A DNA stretch of 64,000 bases from Bradyrhizobium sp. 200 (GCF_023100945.1 NZ_CP064689.1:7918001-7982000), one strand, 5' to 3'; shown: positions 49,866 through 59,161, counted from the stretch's first letter. The notes: a model not told the origin generated them from the sequence alone. A program made the numbers and translations.

Positions 49866-49881
49866 AGCGAGACTCTATCCA

Positions 49882-49969
49882 CGTCATTGCGAGGAGCGAA
49901 GCGACGAAGCAATCCATCCATCCGCGAAGAAAGTAAAGTATGGATTGCTTCGCTTCGCTCGCAATGACG
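49882..49969. repeat. Dispersed inverted repeat A, copy 2
   Basis: CGTCATTGCGAGGAGCGAAG ... and CTTCGCTTCGCTCGCAATGACG form the arms; the left arm has a small insertion compared with the copy at 20811. It lies directly after the decarboxylase gene. Confidence 0.85.
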
Positions 49970-49979
49970 TGGAGAGAGC

Positions 49980-50063
49980 GTAGCCCGGATGGAGCGCAGC
50001 GCAATCCGGGGAAGGTCCAAGCGGCTTGAGCTCCCGGATTGCGCTTCGCTCCATCCGGGCTAC
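49980..50063. repeat. Dispersed inverted repeat B, copy 1
   Basis: GTAGCCCGGATGGAGCGCAG and its inverted partner ending GCTCCATCCGGGCTAC. Copy 2 is at 51273. The TAG stop of the gene at 50060 lies inside its right end. Confidence 0.85.
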
Positions 50064-50674
50064 GTTGTTCTGCGTGCCGCAGCGATTTCGTTCGCAAGTC
50101 GGCCATAGTCCGCCCAGACCAGATACAGGAACAGCGGCGGCTCCTGCTGCGCCTGCAGCATCTGCGCGTAGCGCTCCCGGGCGCCTTCCATCTCCCACCA
50201 TTTCTGCGCCGATGTCGCGATCTTGCGGAAGTGATTGAGCGTCCCCGAAAATGTCCGGCGGTCGGCCCCCGCAAGGCCGGCGCAATGCGTCAGCCAGTTG
50301 AACCCGGCGATGACGGCAATCGCCAGATCGCTCATCGTGTTGCCGGTGAATTCGATCACCGTTTCATCGTGCGGCAACTGGCGAAGATATGCGCCCAGTA
50401 TCGCGGGTTGCTGGTCAGGCTCGGCGAGCAGCCTGAATTCACCCCGCGGCACCGTCAGCAGATAGCGCACGGCTTCCAGCCGCGTGTGGTTGCAGATCTG
50501 GTCCCTGTCGGCGCCCGCATCCGACGCGGTCCGCTTGCAGGCCGGATAGACCCATTTTCCGTTATCGACCTCGTCGAGATATTGCTTGCCCTGCTTCTCG
50601 ATGTCGGCCAGCAGCGCATGCGGAGCATCCGGCGCCGGTGGAGCTTTTCCGAATGGCCAGGCACGCCAGCTCAT
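50060..50674 (-). CDS. Hypothetical protein (204 aa)
   Basis: Soluble, helical protein. WAWPFGKAPP-type start, then HALLADIEKQGKQYLDEVDN, KRTASDAGADRDQICNHTRL, TGNTMSDLAIAVIAGFNWLT and AQMLQAQQEPPLFLYLVWAD. Several Cys and His residues are present but no recognisable metal motif. No domain known to me. The stop codon TAG is provided by the adjacent dispersed repeat, so the original C-terminus may have been longer or shorter. Confidence 0.6.
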   Translation of the reverse strand: MSWRAWPFGKAPPAPDAPHALLADIEKQGKQYLDEVDNGKWVYPACKRTASDAGADRDQICNHTRLEAVRYLLTVPRGEFRLLAEPDQQPAILGAYLRQLPHDETVIEFTGNTMSDLAIAVIAGFNWLTHCAGLAGADRRTFSGTLNHFRKIATSAQKWWEMEGARERYAQMLQAQQEPPLFLYLVWADYGRLANEIAAARRTT

Positions 50675-50795
50675 GAAACCCCGTCTTGATTCAAAGGCTC
50701 AGCAATTCGTCTGCAAGTTCCGCACGCGGGCGTTACTTGACGGCACTCTACGTTCGCACGAGAATTCGGTATGGGGCAACCGTGGAGTGAGTATC

Positions 50796-51215
50796 ATGAA
50801 ACAACCAAGTCTGGGAAAAGTTGCCCTCGCGGTCTCCGTCTTCGCATGCACGACCATGCTCTCCGTTGACTGGACCGAACAAAAGGGGGCTTCGCTGTCG
50901 ATCGAGCGCGCGCAGGCACAGGTGGCTGATCCATCGGCCCCGGCCCCGGGCGTTGCCCGGCGGCAGGCGCGGCGGGCCGCGGCCGGTACGGCCGCGGTGG
51001 GTGCGGTTGCGGCCGGAGCGAACGCCGCCTACTACGCCGGCGGCGGCCCCTATGCCTATTACGGCGGCGGCCCCTATGCCGGCAGCAGCGGCCCCTACGG
51101 CTATTACGGCGGGCCGGGCGTATGGAGCCAGGACTACGCGGCGCGCAACGGCATCATCTGCCAGCCCGGCACAATGGTCCGCCTGGAAGACGGCCTGATG
51201 CACCGGTGCCAGTAA
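50796..51215 (+). CDS. Secreted Gly/Tyr-rich protein
   Basis: 139 residues. Signal peptide MKQPSLGKVALAVSVFACTT, then a basic stretch (RRQARRAAAGTAAVGAVAAG) followed by a Gly/Tyr/Pro-rich run with GGPYAYYGGGPYAGSSG and a folded-looking end RNGIICQPGTMVRLEDGLM with a C-terminal Cys. Such proteins are frequent in Bradyrhizobium; the Tyr/Gly run suggests surface or matrix exposure. Function unknown. Confidence 0.65.
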   Translation: MKQPSLGKVALAVSVFACTTMLSVDWTEQKGASLSIERAQAQVADPSAPAPGVARRQARRAAAGTAAVGAVAAGANAAYYAGGGPYAYYGGGPYAGSSGPYGYYGGPGVWSQDYAARNGIICQPGTMVRLEDGLMHRCQ

Positions 51216-51272
51216 GAGAGATTGTCGGGAACGGCGGCCGAAGGGCCGCCTTTCTCGTTCGCGCCCCTATTC

Positions 51273-51360
51273 GTAGCCCGGATGGAGCGCAGCGCAATCC
51301 GGGGAAGCTCCATCCGCGGATAGACCCATCCCGGATTTCGCTTCGCTGCATCCGGGCTAC
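51273..51360. repeat. Dispersed inverted repeat B, copy 2
   Basis: GTAGCCCGGATGGAGCGCAG arm and a diverged partner ending GCATCCGGGCTAC, 9 bases before the stop end of the SDR gene. It may serve as a bidirectional transcript end between 51215 and 51369. Confidence 0.85.
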
Positions 51361-51368
51361 GGTGTCTC

Positions 51369-52163
51369 TCACTTCCCGTAACTCTCCCGCATCTTCGCCT
51401 GGATCTTCGCCATGCCTGATATCCAGCGGTCGTAATTCTCGGTCTTCTTGCGCATGTAGCCCAGCACCTGCGGGTGCGGCAGGATCACGAAAGTTTCCTC
51501 TTCCAATCCCTTCAGCACGTCCTGCGCCACCTGCTCGGGCGATAGGTCGCCGTCGCCGGATTGCGGGCCCTTGGGGATCGAGCGCAGCATGTTGGTGTCG
51601 ACGCCCTGCGGGCACAGCATCGAAACCTTGATGTTGTCGGCCTTGTGCGAGATCGCGAGGTTTTCGGCAAAGCCGACCGCGGCGTGCTTGGTGGTCGAAT
51701 AGGCCGGGCTGCCGACCTGTGACAATAATCCCGCCGCCGAAATCGTGTTGAGGAAATAGCCACCGCCGCGCGCCTTCATGCGCGGGATCAAATGCCGCGC
51801 CGCATAGACATGCGCCATGACATGAACGGCCCAGCTTCGCGACCAGGGTTCGTCGGAGGTTCCGCCGGCGTTGGTGGACAGCGGATCGAAGCCGCCGCCG
51901 ATGCCGGCATTGGAGCAGAACAATGCGATCGGACCGAACTGATGTTCGGTCTCCTCGATGACGTGAAGGATGTCCTTTTCCTTTCCGACATCGCATTTGA
52001 AGGCCGCCCCACCGATCGGCGTGGAGACGGCGCGCGCGCCATCCGGATCGATATCGGCGACCACGACCTTGGCGGCGCCGGCATGGTGAAAGGCCTCGCA
52101 CATCGCCTTCCCGATGCCGTTGGCGCCACCGGTGACAACCACGACTTTGCCGGTCACCTGCAT
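51369..52163 (-). CDS. Short-chain dehydrogenase/reductase
   Basis: 264 residues. VVVTGGANGIGKAMCEAF is the cofactor motif, with VVADIDPDGA after it, which favours NAD(H). SNAGIGGGFDP and the catalytic Ser and Tyr-Lys of LNTISAAGLLSQVGSPAYSTTKHA (read as S then YxxxK) are intact. The substrate is unknown; it resembles SDRs of steroid or lipid metabolism. The stop lies next to a dispersed repeat. Confidence 0.88.
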   Translation of the reverse strand: MQVTGKVVVVTGGANGIGKAMCEAFHHAGAAKVVVADIDPDGARAVSTPIGGAAFKCDVGKEKDILHVIEETEHQFGPIALFCSNAGIGGGFDPLSTNAGGTSDEPWSRSWAVHVMAHVYAARHLIPRMKARGGGYFLNTISAAGLLSQVGSPAYSTTKHAAVGFAENLAISHKADNIKVSMLCPQGVDTNMLRSIPKGPQSGDGDLSPEQVAQDVLKGLEEETFVILPHPQVLGYMRKKTENYDRWISGMAKIQAKMRESYGK

Positions 52164-52189
52164 GGCCGCTCCTCCCGTTTGTTATGATT

Positions 52190-52888
52190 TTACGTCAGGA
52201 TCATCATATCGAGAACAGCCGTATAATGGCACGCGGCGCCGAGCAAGACGAAGCCGTGCCAGATCGCATTCTGGAAGCGCAGCCGCTGCCAGGCATGGAA
52301 GATCACGCCCAGGCTATAGAGCACGCCGCCCGCCACCACGAAACCCAGCGCCACCGGCGGCACCGCCTTCATCACGGCATCGCCGAGCATCACGCCGCTC
52401 CAGCCCAACGCGAGATAGAGCCCCACGGCCAGGCGATCGTATCGCCCCGGCAGCGCCAGCTTCAGCACCACGCCGGCGATCGCGACGCACCACACCCCGA
52501 CCAGCAGCGCGATCGCGAGATAGCTCTCCTTCAGCGCCACGATGAACGGCGTATAAGTCGCCGCGATCAGGAGATAGATCGCCGAATGATCGAAGCGGCG
52601 CAGCACCCATTTGGCGCGCGACACCGGCCAGAGATTATACATTGCCGACAACGTCAGCATCGCCAGCAGGCCCGCGACGTAAACCGATACCACCGTAATT
52701 TCGAACGCGCTGGCATAGACCGCGGTCAGCACGATCAACGCGGTGGCGGCGACAAGGCCGAAACAGACGCCGACGATATGCACGACACCGTCGGCGATCA
52801 GCTCGGCGCGGTCGTAGTTCCAGTGCATGGCGTCAGCCGCTGCGTGGATGGATGTCGAGGCGAGTTGTTTCAGTCTGAAGATGGTCAT
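52190..52888 (-). CDS. Hemolysin III / TrhA-family membrane protein
   Basis: 232 residues with seven membrane spans, PAQR fold. Conserved signatures: ELIADGVVHIVGVCFGLVA at the first span, RRFDHSAIYLLIAATYTPFI in the middle and FQNAIWHGFVLLGAACHY at the end, which hold the Ser, Asp and His residues of the metal site. Bacterial members affect membrane lipid homeostasis. The start ATG 52888 is the furthest upstream; M21 is an alternative. Confidence 0.9.
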   Translation of the reverse strand: MTIFRLKQLASTSIHAAADAMHWNYDRAELIADGVVHIVGVCFGLVAATALIVLTAVYASAFEITVVSVYVAGLLAMLTLSAMYNLWPVSRAKWVLRRFDHSAIYLLIAATYTPFIVALKESYLAIALLVGVWCVAIAGVVLKLALPGRYDRLAVGLYLALGWSGVMLGDAVMKAVPPVALGFVVAGGVLYSLGVIFHAWQRLRFQNAIWHGFVLLGAACHYTAVLDMMILT

Positions 52889-53169
52889 GCAGGCCCGCAG
52901 AGACTGGTGAGGGAGCGATAGGACATAGGATAGGACATGGGTCTTCCGAGGTTAACGAACCGTTCAAAGCCACCGGCCTCAAGGCCGTCATTGTCAGCGA
53001 AAGCAGGTGGTGTAGTACGCCAAAGCCGTGGCATTTTCGTGCTGCCGGTGACAAGCCGATATCCGTAGAAGCCCGTGGTCAGCCTATCACGAGAGCTTGA
53101 TTTTGGCGTGTCAATCGCCACTTTCCTGACATCGCCCACCAACGCTTGTTTCGAGCCTTCCACGCCCGC
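52889..53169. other. Stretch without a gene between divergent genes
   Basis: Holds the promoters of the HlyIII and YcjX genes. The repeat GGACATAGGATAGGACATGG near 52920 is a short direct repeat of GATAGGACAT. No other feature seen. Confidence 0.4.
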
Positions 53170-54633
53170 ATGGCCCCCAGTTTTTCAGACATTGTCGAGG
53201 AAGCGCGCCTATCGGCGCGGGCGCTGCTGGACTACGGCGACAGCTTCTTCAATCCGACGGTGCGGCTCGGCGTCACAGGCCTGTCGCGCGCCGGCAAGAC
53301 CGTGTTCATCACCGCATTGATCCACGGCCTGACCCGCGGCGGCAGGTTTCCGGTCTTCGAGCCCTATGCCACCGGCCGGATCGCGCGCGCCCGGCTGGAG
53401 CCGCAGCCGGACGATGCGGTGCCGCGTTTCGCCTATGAGAGCCATGTCCGCACCCTGATCGAGGAGCGGCGCTGGCCGAGCTCGACCACCGATATCAGCG
53501 AGCTGCGCCTCGTCATCGACTACCAGCGGCAGAACGGCGCCGACCGCACGCTCACCATCGACATCGTCGATTACCCCGGCGAGTGGCTGCTCGATCTGCC
53601 GCTGCTCAACAAGAGCTTTGAGCAATGGTCGGCGGAGAGCCTTGCGCTGTCGCGCGAGGGCCCTCGCGCAAAACTCGCTGCGCCCTGGCACGCGCATCTG
53701 AAGACGCTTGACGCCGAAGGCCGCGAAGACGAACAGGCGACGCTCGCCGCCGCAAAACTGTTCACCGACTATTTGCGCGCCTGCCGCGACGAACGTTTTG
53801 CGATGAGCCTGCTGCCGCCCGGGCGTTTCCTGATGCCGGGCAATCTCGCTGATACCCCGGCGCTGACCTTTGCGCCGCTCGATGTCGCGGCCGACGGCAG
53901 CGCGCCCGACGGTTCGCTGTGGGCGATGATGCGGCGGCGTTACGAGGCCTACCAGGATGTCGTGGTGCGCCCGTTCTTCCGCGATCATTTTTCCCGCCTC
54001 GACCGCCAGATCGTGCTGGTCGATGCGCTTGCCGCCTTCAACGCCGGGCCGGAAGCGCTGCACGATCTCGAAGCCGCGCTGTCGGGCATTCTCGATTGCT
54101 TCCGGATCGGCCGCAGCACGATCCTCAGCACTCTGTTTCGCCCCCGGATCGATCGCATCCTGTTTGCCGCCACCAAGGCCGATCATCTGCACCACCAGAG
54201 TCATGACCGGCTGGAAGCCGTGCTGCGGCGGGCGGTCGCCAAGGCGACCGACCGCGCCGAATATGCGGGTGCGGCCATCGACGTGGTCGCGCTGTCAGCA
54301 GTGCGCGCCACGCGCGAGGCGCAGGTCGCGCGCGGCCGGGAAAAGCTGCCGTCCATCATCGGCACGCCCGCACCCGGCGAGAGCGCCAATGGCGAAGCCT
54401 TCGACGGCGAGACCGAAGTTGCGACCTTTCCGGGCGACCTGCCCGCGGACCCTGAGGAACTGTTCAACGGCGGCTTTCGCGGCCTTTCCAGCACGGCTTT
54501 CGACCAGGCCGATTTCCGCTTCCTGCGCTTCCGGCCGCCGCTGCTGGAGCGCACGGCCAGCGACGAGCCCGCGCTGCCTCACATCCGCCTTGACCGCGCC
54601 CTTCAGTTCCTGCTCGGAGACCGACTGCAATGA
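53170..54633 (+). CDS. ycjX: YcjX-family P-loop protein (DUF463)
   Basis: 487 residues. Walker A GVTGLSRAGKTVFITALIHG at about residue 35 is the YcjX hallmark; TDISELRLVIDYQRQNGAD and DIVDYPGEWLLDLPLL follow, with the Walker B Asp in DIVDYPGEW. The C-terminal part reads ILSTLFRPRIDRILFAATKA, then DHLHHQSHD, the NKxD-like region. Its partner gene at 54630 overlaps by ATGA. YcjX and YcjF-type proteins occur as a pair in many Proteobacteria; the role is not settled, with phage-shock and envelope stress links in E. coli. Confidence 0.9.
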   Translation: MAPSFSDIVEEARLSARALLDYGDSFFNPTVRLGVTGLSRAGKTVFITALIHGLTRGGRFPVFEPYATGRIARARLEPQPDDAVPRFAYESHVRTLIEERRWPSSTTDISELRLVIDYQRQNGADRTLTIDIVDYPGEWLLDLPLLNKSFEQWSAESLALSREGPRAKLAAPWHAHLKTLDAEGREDEQATLAAAKLFTDYLRACRDERFAMSLLPPGRFLMPGNLADTPALTFAPLDVAADGSAPDGSLWAMMRRRYEAYQDVVVRPFFRDHFSRLDRQIVLVDALAAFNAGPEALHDLEAALSGILDCFRIGRSTILSTLFRPRIDRILFAATKADHLHHQSHDRLEAVLRRAVAKATDRAEYAGAAIDVVALSAVRATREAQVARGREKLPSIIGTPAPGESANGEAFDGETEVATFPGDLPADPEELFNGGFRGLSSTAFDQADFRFLRFRPPLLERTASDEPALPHIRLDRALQFLLGDRLQ

Positions 54634-55667
54634 GCGAGAAGACGCCGCATCGGCGGCCGGCGACGTTCAAGCTCGACGATCCCGGCGTGATCGTGATGGG
54701 TCCGGATGAAACCGGGCGCCCTGCCCGCGGCACCGTGCACATCACGCCCGAGGCCGATCCTGCGACCCTGCCTGTGCCGATCGCTGCGCCGCGCGTCCCG
54801 GCGCGCCGCGGCTTTCGCTGGGGCACGCTGTTCTGGTCCGCAGTCGGCGGACTCGTGCTGCTCGGCCTCGGGCTCGGCGTCGTCCATCTGATCGAGGATC
54901 TGTTCGCACGCAGCGAAACCCTGGGCTACGTCGCGCTGGCATTCGCGGCCGCCGCAGCGCTGGCGCTGGCAGTTGTCATCGGGCGCGAAGCCTTCGGACT
55001 GGCGCGGCTGGCGGCGATCGAAAAGCTGCATCAACGCGCCGCTGACGTGCTGCGCAGCGACGACCGCGCCGAGAGCCGCGCCATCGTCAGCGACCTGCTC
55101 AAGCTCGCGCATCAGAACCCGCAGCTCGCCCGCGCCCGCGCCACGCTGGTGAGCCATGCCGACGACATCATCGACGGCGCCGACATGATCAAGCTGGCCG
55201 AGCGCGAATTGATGGCCCCGCTGGATGAGGAAGCGCGCCGGCTGGTTTCCACGGCCGCGCAACGCGTCTCGGTGGTCACGGCGGTAAGCCCGCGCGCGCT
55301 GATCGACGTGCTGTTCGTGTTCGTCGCCGCGATGCGGCTGATCCGGCAACTGGCGCGGCTCTATGGCGGCCGTCCGGGCACGCTCGGCATGCTCAGCCTG
55401 CTCCGCCACGTCATCGGCCATCTCGCGATCACCGGCGGCATGGCGGTGGGCGACAGCCTGGTGCAGCAGATGCTCGGCCACGGCATCGCGGCCAAACTTT
55501 CGCAGCGGCTCGGCGAAGGCGTGCTGAACGGCCTGCTCACAGCGCGGCTGGGGCTAGCCGCGATCGACGTGACGCGTCCATTGCCGTTCACCGCGCTGCC
55601 GCGGCCCGCGCTCGGCGATCTCGCCAAGGATTTGCTGCGCAAGCGCGACGATGAGGCTCTTTCGTAG
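54630..55667 (+). CDS. DUF697 / YcjF-family membrane protein
   Basis: 345 residues. N-terminal tail rich in Pro and Arg (RRPATFKLDDPGVIVMG), two membrane spans (LFWSAVGGLVLLGLGLGVV; LGYVALAFAAAAALALAVV), a cytoplasmic helical middle and a DUF697 region around VVTAVSPRALIDVLFVFVAA with RLIRQLARLYGGRPGTLGM. Overlaps the YcjX stop. The pair probably acts at the inner membrane. Confidence 0.88.
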   Translation: MSEKTPHRRPATFKLDDPGVIVMGPDETGRPARGTVHITPEADPATLPVPIAAPRVPARRGFRWGTLFWSAVGGLVLLGLGLGVVHLIEDLFARSETLGYVALAFAAAAALALAVVIGREAFGLARLAAIEKLHQRAADVLRSDDRAESRAIVSDLLKLAHQNPQLARARATLVSHADDIIDGADMIKLAERELMAPLDEEARRLVSTAAQRVSVVTAVSPRALIDVLFVFVAAMRLIRQLARLYGGRPGTLGMLSLLRHVIGHLAITGGMAVGDSLVQQMLGHGIAAKLSQRLGEGVLNGLLTARLGLAAIDVTRPLPFTALPRPALGDLAKDLLRKRDDEALS

Positions 55668-55788
55668 ATGGGGTAACGTTCAGCGCCGCCCGGTCGATAG
55701 GAACAACTCATCCTTCCCGATCTTCTCTTCATCGACCAATGCGGAGAAGCTCGACGATGAAAGTTGGCATGGTGAAGCCGGTGACCTC

Positions 55789-56520
55789 ATGGCGCGGGTC
55801 CTGATCGGCACCTCCGGCTGGCACTACGATTCCTGGCGCGGGCCATTTTTTCCCAAGGGCCTGCGCCACAAGGAAGAATTGCCGTATTACAGCAGCCAGT
55901 TTTCGACGACCGAACTCAATGGTGTGTTTTACCGAACACCCACGCCGGAAGCGGTGACGAGCTGGCGAAAGCAGACCCAGCGCGACTTCATCTTTGCCTG
56001 GAAGGCGTCCAAATTCATCACCCATTGGAAGCGGCTTTCGCACAATTCGGTCAACAGCCTCGAATTGCTGGAAGACCGCCTGTCGCTGCTCGGCACCAAA
56101 GCGGGACCGATCCTGTTTCAGCTACCGCCTTCCTTCAAGGTTGATGCCGACCGGCTCGTGTCCTTCTTCGAGCTGCTGCCGAAGAGGCGCCGCTACAGCT
56201 TCGAATTCCGCCATCCAAGCTGGTACACACCACAGATATTCCGTCTGCTCCGGGCCCAAAACATCTCGCTATGCATATCCGATCATCATGATGCGCCCGC
56301 CCCCTGGAAGCGCACCGCCGACTTTGTCTACGTGCGCGGACACGGACCGACGGGCCGCTACAAAGGCCACTACAATCCGCGGACCCTGTCGGAATGGGCA
56401 CGTTCGATCAGGTCCTGGAAGCGGCAAGGCTGCGACGTGTTCGTCTATTTCGACAACGATCAGAAGAGCGCAGCACCTGCCGACGCCAGAGCCTTGCGCG
56501 AGCTGATGGGTCAGGCCTGA
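55789..56520 (+). CDS. DUF72 family TIM-barrel protein
   Basis: 243 residues. LIGTSGWHYDSWRGPFFPKG opens the family, followed by YYSSQFSTTELNGVFYRTP, FAWKASKFITHWKRL, GPILFQLPPSFKVDADRL and DVFVYFDNDQKSAAPADA. DUF72 proteins share a TIM-barrel like fold and are of unknown activity. The start at ATG 55789 gives normal length; upstream frame has no ribosome site. Position after the YcjX pair may be co-transcribed but the gap is 121 bases. Confidence 0.88.
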   Translation: MARVLIGTSGWHYDSWRGPFFPKGLRHKEELPYYSSQFSTTELNGVFYRTPTPEAVTSWRKQTQRDFIFAWKASKFITHWKRLSHNSVNSLELLEDRLSLLGTKAGPILFQLPPSFKVDADRLVSFFELLPKRRRYSFEFRHPSWYTPQIFRLLRAQNISLCISDHHDAPAPWKRTADFVYVRGHGPTGRYKGHYNPRTLSEWARSIRSWKRQGCDVFVYFDNDQKSAAPADARALRELMGQA

Positions 56521-56794
56521 TGTGAAGCGGAGGCAGCACTCGCAGCAACCATTAAAACGGCACCCGATAATTTCCACCGCGGAGTATGGGTCCCTTGGGT
56601 TCACAGGGACGACGCGAGAATTTTCCCACCTACGGGCTGCGGACTGATTTGCTTTGCGCGCAAGCGCAATCTTGATACACAACAGCGACAAATCAACACG
56701 ACGGGCAAATCAGTCAAAACCTGTCCAGCCCTCTTTGCAAAAATATTCTGCTTTCGTTCTCACCCAAATCAGCGGCATACCTCCGCCCGTCTCA
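56521..56794. other. Short stretch with degraded repeat
   Basis: GGAGTATGGGTCCCTTGGGT and CACAGGGACGACG at 56580-56615 look like a decayed end of the repeat seen at 58942. No gene seen. Confidence 0.45.
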
Positions 56795-57200
56795 CCCGAT
56801 TGAGGGGCGCTCGCGATCGTCACGAACGTGCGGTGAGATGCGATGGACGTGGAAGGCGCGATAGACGTACGCGCCTGACGCGTACGGCGAAGTCGTGTGG
56901 TTCGGGCGCCGCGGTGCTGGCGCTAAGCGTGCGATAAGAAGCGCAGGCGACGGAGGCAAAAGAGCCGTTCTCCGGGAAGAGCACGAAGTAAGCCGTAAAG
57001 CCATTGCGCAGGGAAGGCCGGAGTGTTTCCGCCGAACCTGTATGCTCGTGTGCGCACTTCCTTGTGCACATTGCACACGAGACCGCGGGTGCGGCGAGCA
57101 CCCGGTCTTCCCTGCGCCCTCTGATTTCGAAGAGGGCAAAACGAAGATGCAAACCTCGGGCGCAATGCGCCGCGAGATCGCGGAGTCATATTCAGCAGGG
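56795..57200. repeat. Long dispersed Bradyrhizobium repeat
   Basis: About 400 bases with many short inverted arms, among them CTGTATGCTCGTGTGCGCAC ... GTGCACATTGCACACGAGAC and GGGTGCGGCGAGCACCC. It reads GGGAAGGCCGGAG ... CGGTCTTCCCTGCGCCCTCT in the right part. I recognise this as a repeat found many times in Bradyrhizobium genomes, often mis-called as short genes; the copy appears internally shortened. It carries a repeat-A element at its right end (57205). A structured RNA or a nonautonomous element are both possible. Confidence 0.55.
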
Positions 57201-57204
57201 GCCA

Positions 57205-57285
57205 CGTCATTGCGAGCGAAGCGAAGCAACCCATTGTCACCTCATGCACGGAAGGATGGATTGCTTCGCTGCGCTCGCAATGACG
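57205..57285. repeat. Dispersed inverted repeat A, copy 3
   Basis: CGTCATTGCGAGCGAAGCGA ... CGCAATGACG arms; here the right half encodes the last residues of the glycosyltransferase gene at 57237 on the minus strand. Confidence 0.85.
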
Positions 57286-58883
57286 ACCAGGTGCGTAGTC
57301 CGCATATCCCCCGCCAGCACGCGCCAGCGGAACAGCGGCGAGTCCGGTGGCGGCGCGAGCTCCGGCGTCCAGCCCGTCAATTTTTCCAGCGCATACGTAT
57401 CCATCACCACCCCGCGCCAGACGCGTTCGACCCGCGCCAGCGGCTCGCGCTTGGCGGTGGTGAGGTCCCACAGCGGCAGGCGGTTGTCCGGCTCGCGCGC
57501 GACGTAGAGGCCGGGATGATCCTTGATCATATTCATGCCGGGATCGCCAAAGCCCTGAAATCTTCCGCGCTCGTTGATCTGGATGACGGGCACCTGCCCG
57601 TTGAAGTGCCAGCGCAGCATCGCGTAGGTGCGATAATCCGACGTCGCGATCCAGGTCGCGCCGGTCGCTCGCAACTGCTCGCGCGCGCGCGCCGCGACCT
57701 GTTCATAGCCGGCCTCACCGCCGACCGGATCGGTCCTGCCGATCAAATTCCAGGGCGCGGCAACGTAATAGAAGAACACGCCGACCACGAAGGCGATGCC
57801 GGAGATGACGGCGACCCTCGCCCACCGGAACGTCGATTCTACGATCCAGTCCGGCCAGCCTTCGCGCGGCAGCATGACGAGATTGATGGCGGTGGCGGCA
57901 AAGCCGGCGGGCCACAGGAACATCGGCCAGGTGTCGCCGACACGGAGCGTCAGCGACTTCCAGAAGAGATAGAGGAAGGGCACCAGCACGGCGGTCGACA
58001 GCAGGATCGCGACCGGCTCGCGGGTGCGATAGCCGCGCCAGGCGGTCAGCGTCACGCCGGACAGCACCACCGGCAGCAGCACGAAGCCGACAAGACCGAA
58101 TTGAAGCCCGATGAATTCGCCGATGGTGCGGAACGAAAATGGATGGGTCGCGACCGCGCGCACGAACTGGAAGCGGAACGACGCCCAGTCGTGCTCTGCA
58201 TTCCAGATCAAGACCGGCAGGAACACGATCACCGCGATCAGCGCCGCCAACCACGGATACGGGCTGAGCAGCCAGCGCCGCCGCCAGTCCGGCACCAGCG
58301 CGAACGCCGCGACCGCCGGCAGCAGCATGATCGCGGTGAACTTGGACAGCATCGCGAGGCCGGCGAAAAGACCCGCGGCCAGCCACCAGCGCGGATTGCC
58401 GCTCTCATGCAGCCGCACCAGCGACCACAGCATTGCGACCGCACAGGGGATCATCGCGGTGTCAGGCGCGACCTTCGCCATCAACAGCCCGTAATACAGC
58501 GCCGCTTCCGGCAACAGCACCGCGAAGATGACGGCACGCACATCATGCGTCACGCGCCGGACGATGTCGGCGAGCAACAATTGCGTGACCAGCATCGCGA
58601 CGATGCCGCCCAACCGCACGCCGAGGCTGGTATCGCCGAAGATCGCGGTGCCGAACCGGATCAGCCAGGCGATCCCTGGCGGATGATCGAGGAAAGAAAG
58701 CGCGCTCTCCTTCGACCAGGTCCAGTAATAGGCCTCGTCGGTGCGCAGATCGAGCACACCGGCATAGACCAGCCGCATCGCCGTCAGCGCGGCAATCAGC
58801 AGCGCAACGCCGAGCCAGGGCGTTGCAAACCATGGCGGCGCGGCGGGACTGGCCTGGCTTTTATGGGGCGGGGCAATCGTCAC
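57237..58883 (-). CDS. Family 39 glycosyltransferase (ArnT/PMT-like), membrane
   Basis: 548 residues, about 12 membrane spans. LDLRTDEAYYWTWSKESALS holds the catalytic Asp-Glu pair (DEAYY) and FLDHPPGIAWLIRFG the conserved second loop, as in GT39 enzymes that transfer sugars from polyprenyl phosphate donors to lipid A or proteins. Substrate unknown. The C-terminal 15 or so residues (VVIASAAKQSILPCM) are encoded by dispersed repeat A, so the insertion has replaced the original end. Confidence 0.88.
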   Translation of the reverse strand: MTIAPPHKSQASPAAPPWFATPWLGVALLIAALTAMRLVYAGVLDLRTDEAYYWTWSKESALSFLDHPPGIAWLIRFGTAIFGDTSLGVRLGGIVAMLVTQLLLADIVRRVTHDVRAVIFAVLLPEAALYYGLLMAKVAPDTAMIPCAVAMLWSLVRLHESGNPRWWLAAGLFAGLAMLSKFTAIMLLPAVAAFALVPDWRRRWLLSPYPWLAALIAVIVFLPVLIWNAEHDWASFRFQFVRAVATHPFSFRTIGEFIGLQFGLVGFVLLPVVLSGVTLTAWRGYRTREPVAILLSTAVLVPFLYLFWKSLTLRVGDTWPMFLWPAGFAATAINLVMLPREGWPDWIVESTFRWARVAVISGIAFVVGVFFYYVAAPWNLIGRTDPVGGEAGYEQVAARAREQLRATGATWIATSDYRTYAMLRWHFNGQVPVIQINERGRFQGFGDPGMNMIKDHPGLYVAREPDNRLPLWDLTTAKREPLARVERVWRGVVMDTYALEKLTGWTPELAPPPDSPLFRWRVLAGDMRTTHLVVIASAAKQSILPCMR

Positions 58884-58941
58884 GGCGCTTTCTCCTCGAC
58901 TGCCCCTGAGGTGTCAACGTGCCGCAACGGAAAAACTTCAT

Positions 58942-59107
58942 CGTCGTCCCTGCGAACGCAGGGACCCACACCGCGTGATCTATCGATGGCGCGCAGTCGC
59001 AGACGCTCTGCCGACGACAGCCGCAGCTTCCTGAAGCAACGCCGTCTCGCGCTGTGCCCATTTGCGCCGGCCGCGGCGTATGGGTCCCTGCGTCCGCAGG
59101 GACGACG
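58942..59107. repeat. Dispersed inverted repeat C
   Basis: CGTCGTCCCTGCGAACGCAG and GGTCCCTGCGTCCGCAGGGACGACG bracket about 110 bases, each end itself a hairpin (CCCTGCGAACGCAGGG; CCCTGCGTCCGCAGGG). It is a composite repeat type known to me from Bradyrhizobium. Confidence 0.75.
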
Positions 59108-59161
59108 GCAGATGGTATTCACCGCTGGAATTAGGCATTAGTATCGCCCAATATTGACCCT

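Noticed and set aside
56895..59141. A 748-codon frame on the plus strand, highly charged, rich in Arg, Gln and His
   Set aside because: It lies opposite the glycosyltransferase gene and the dispersed repeats; composition is that of GC-rich antisense translation.
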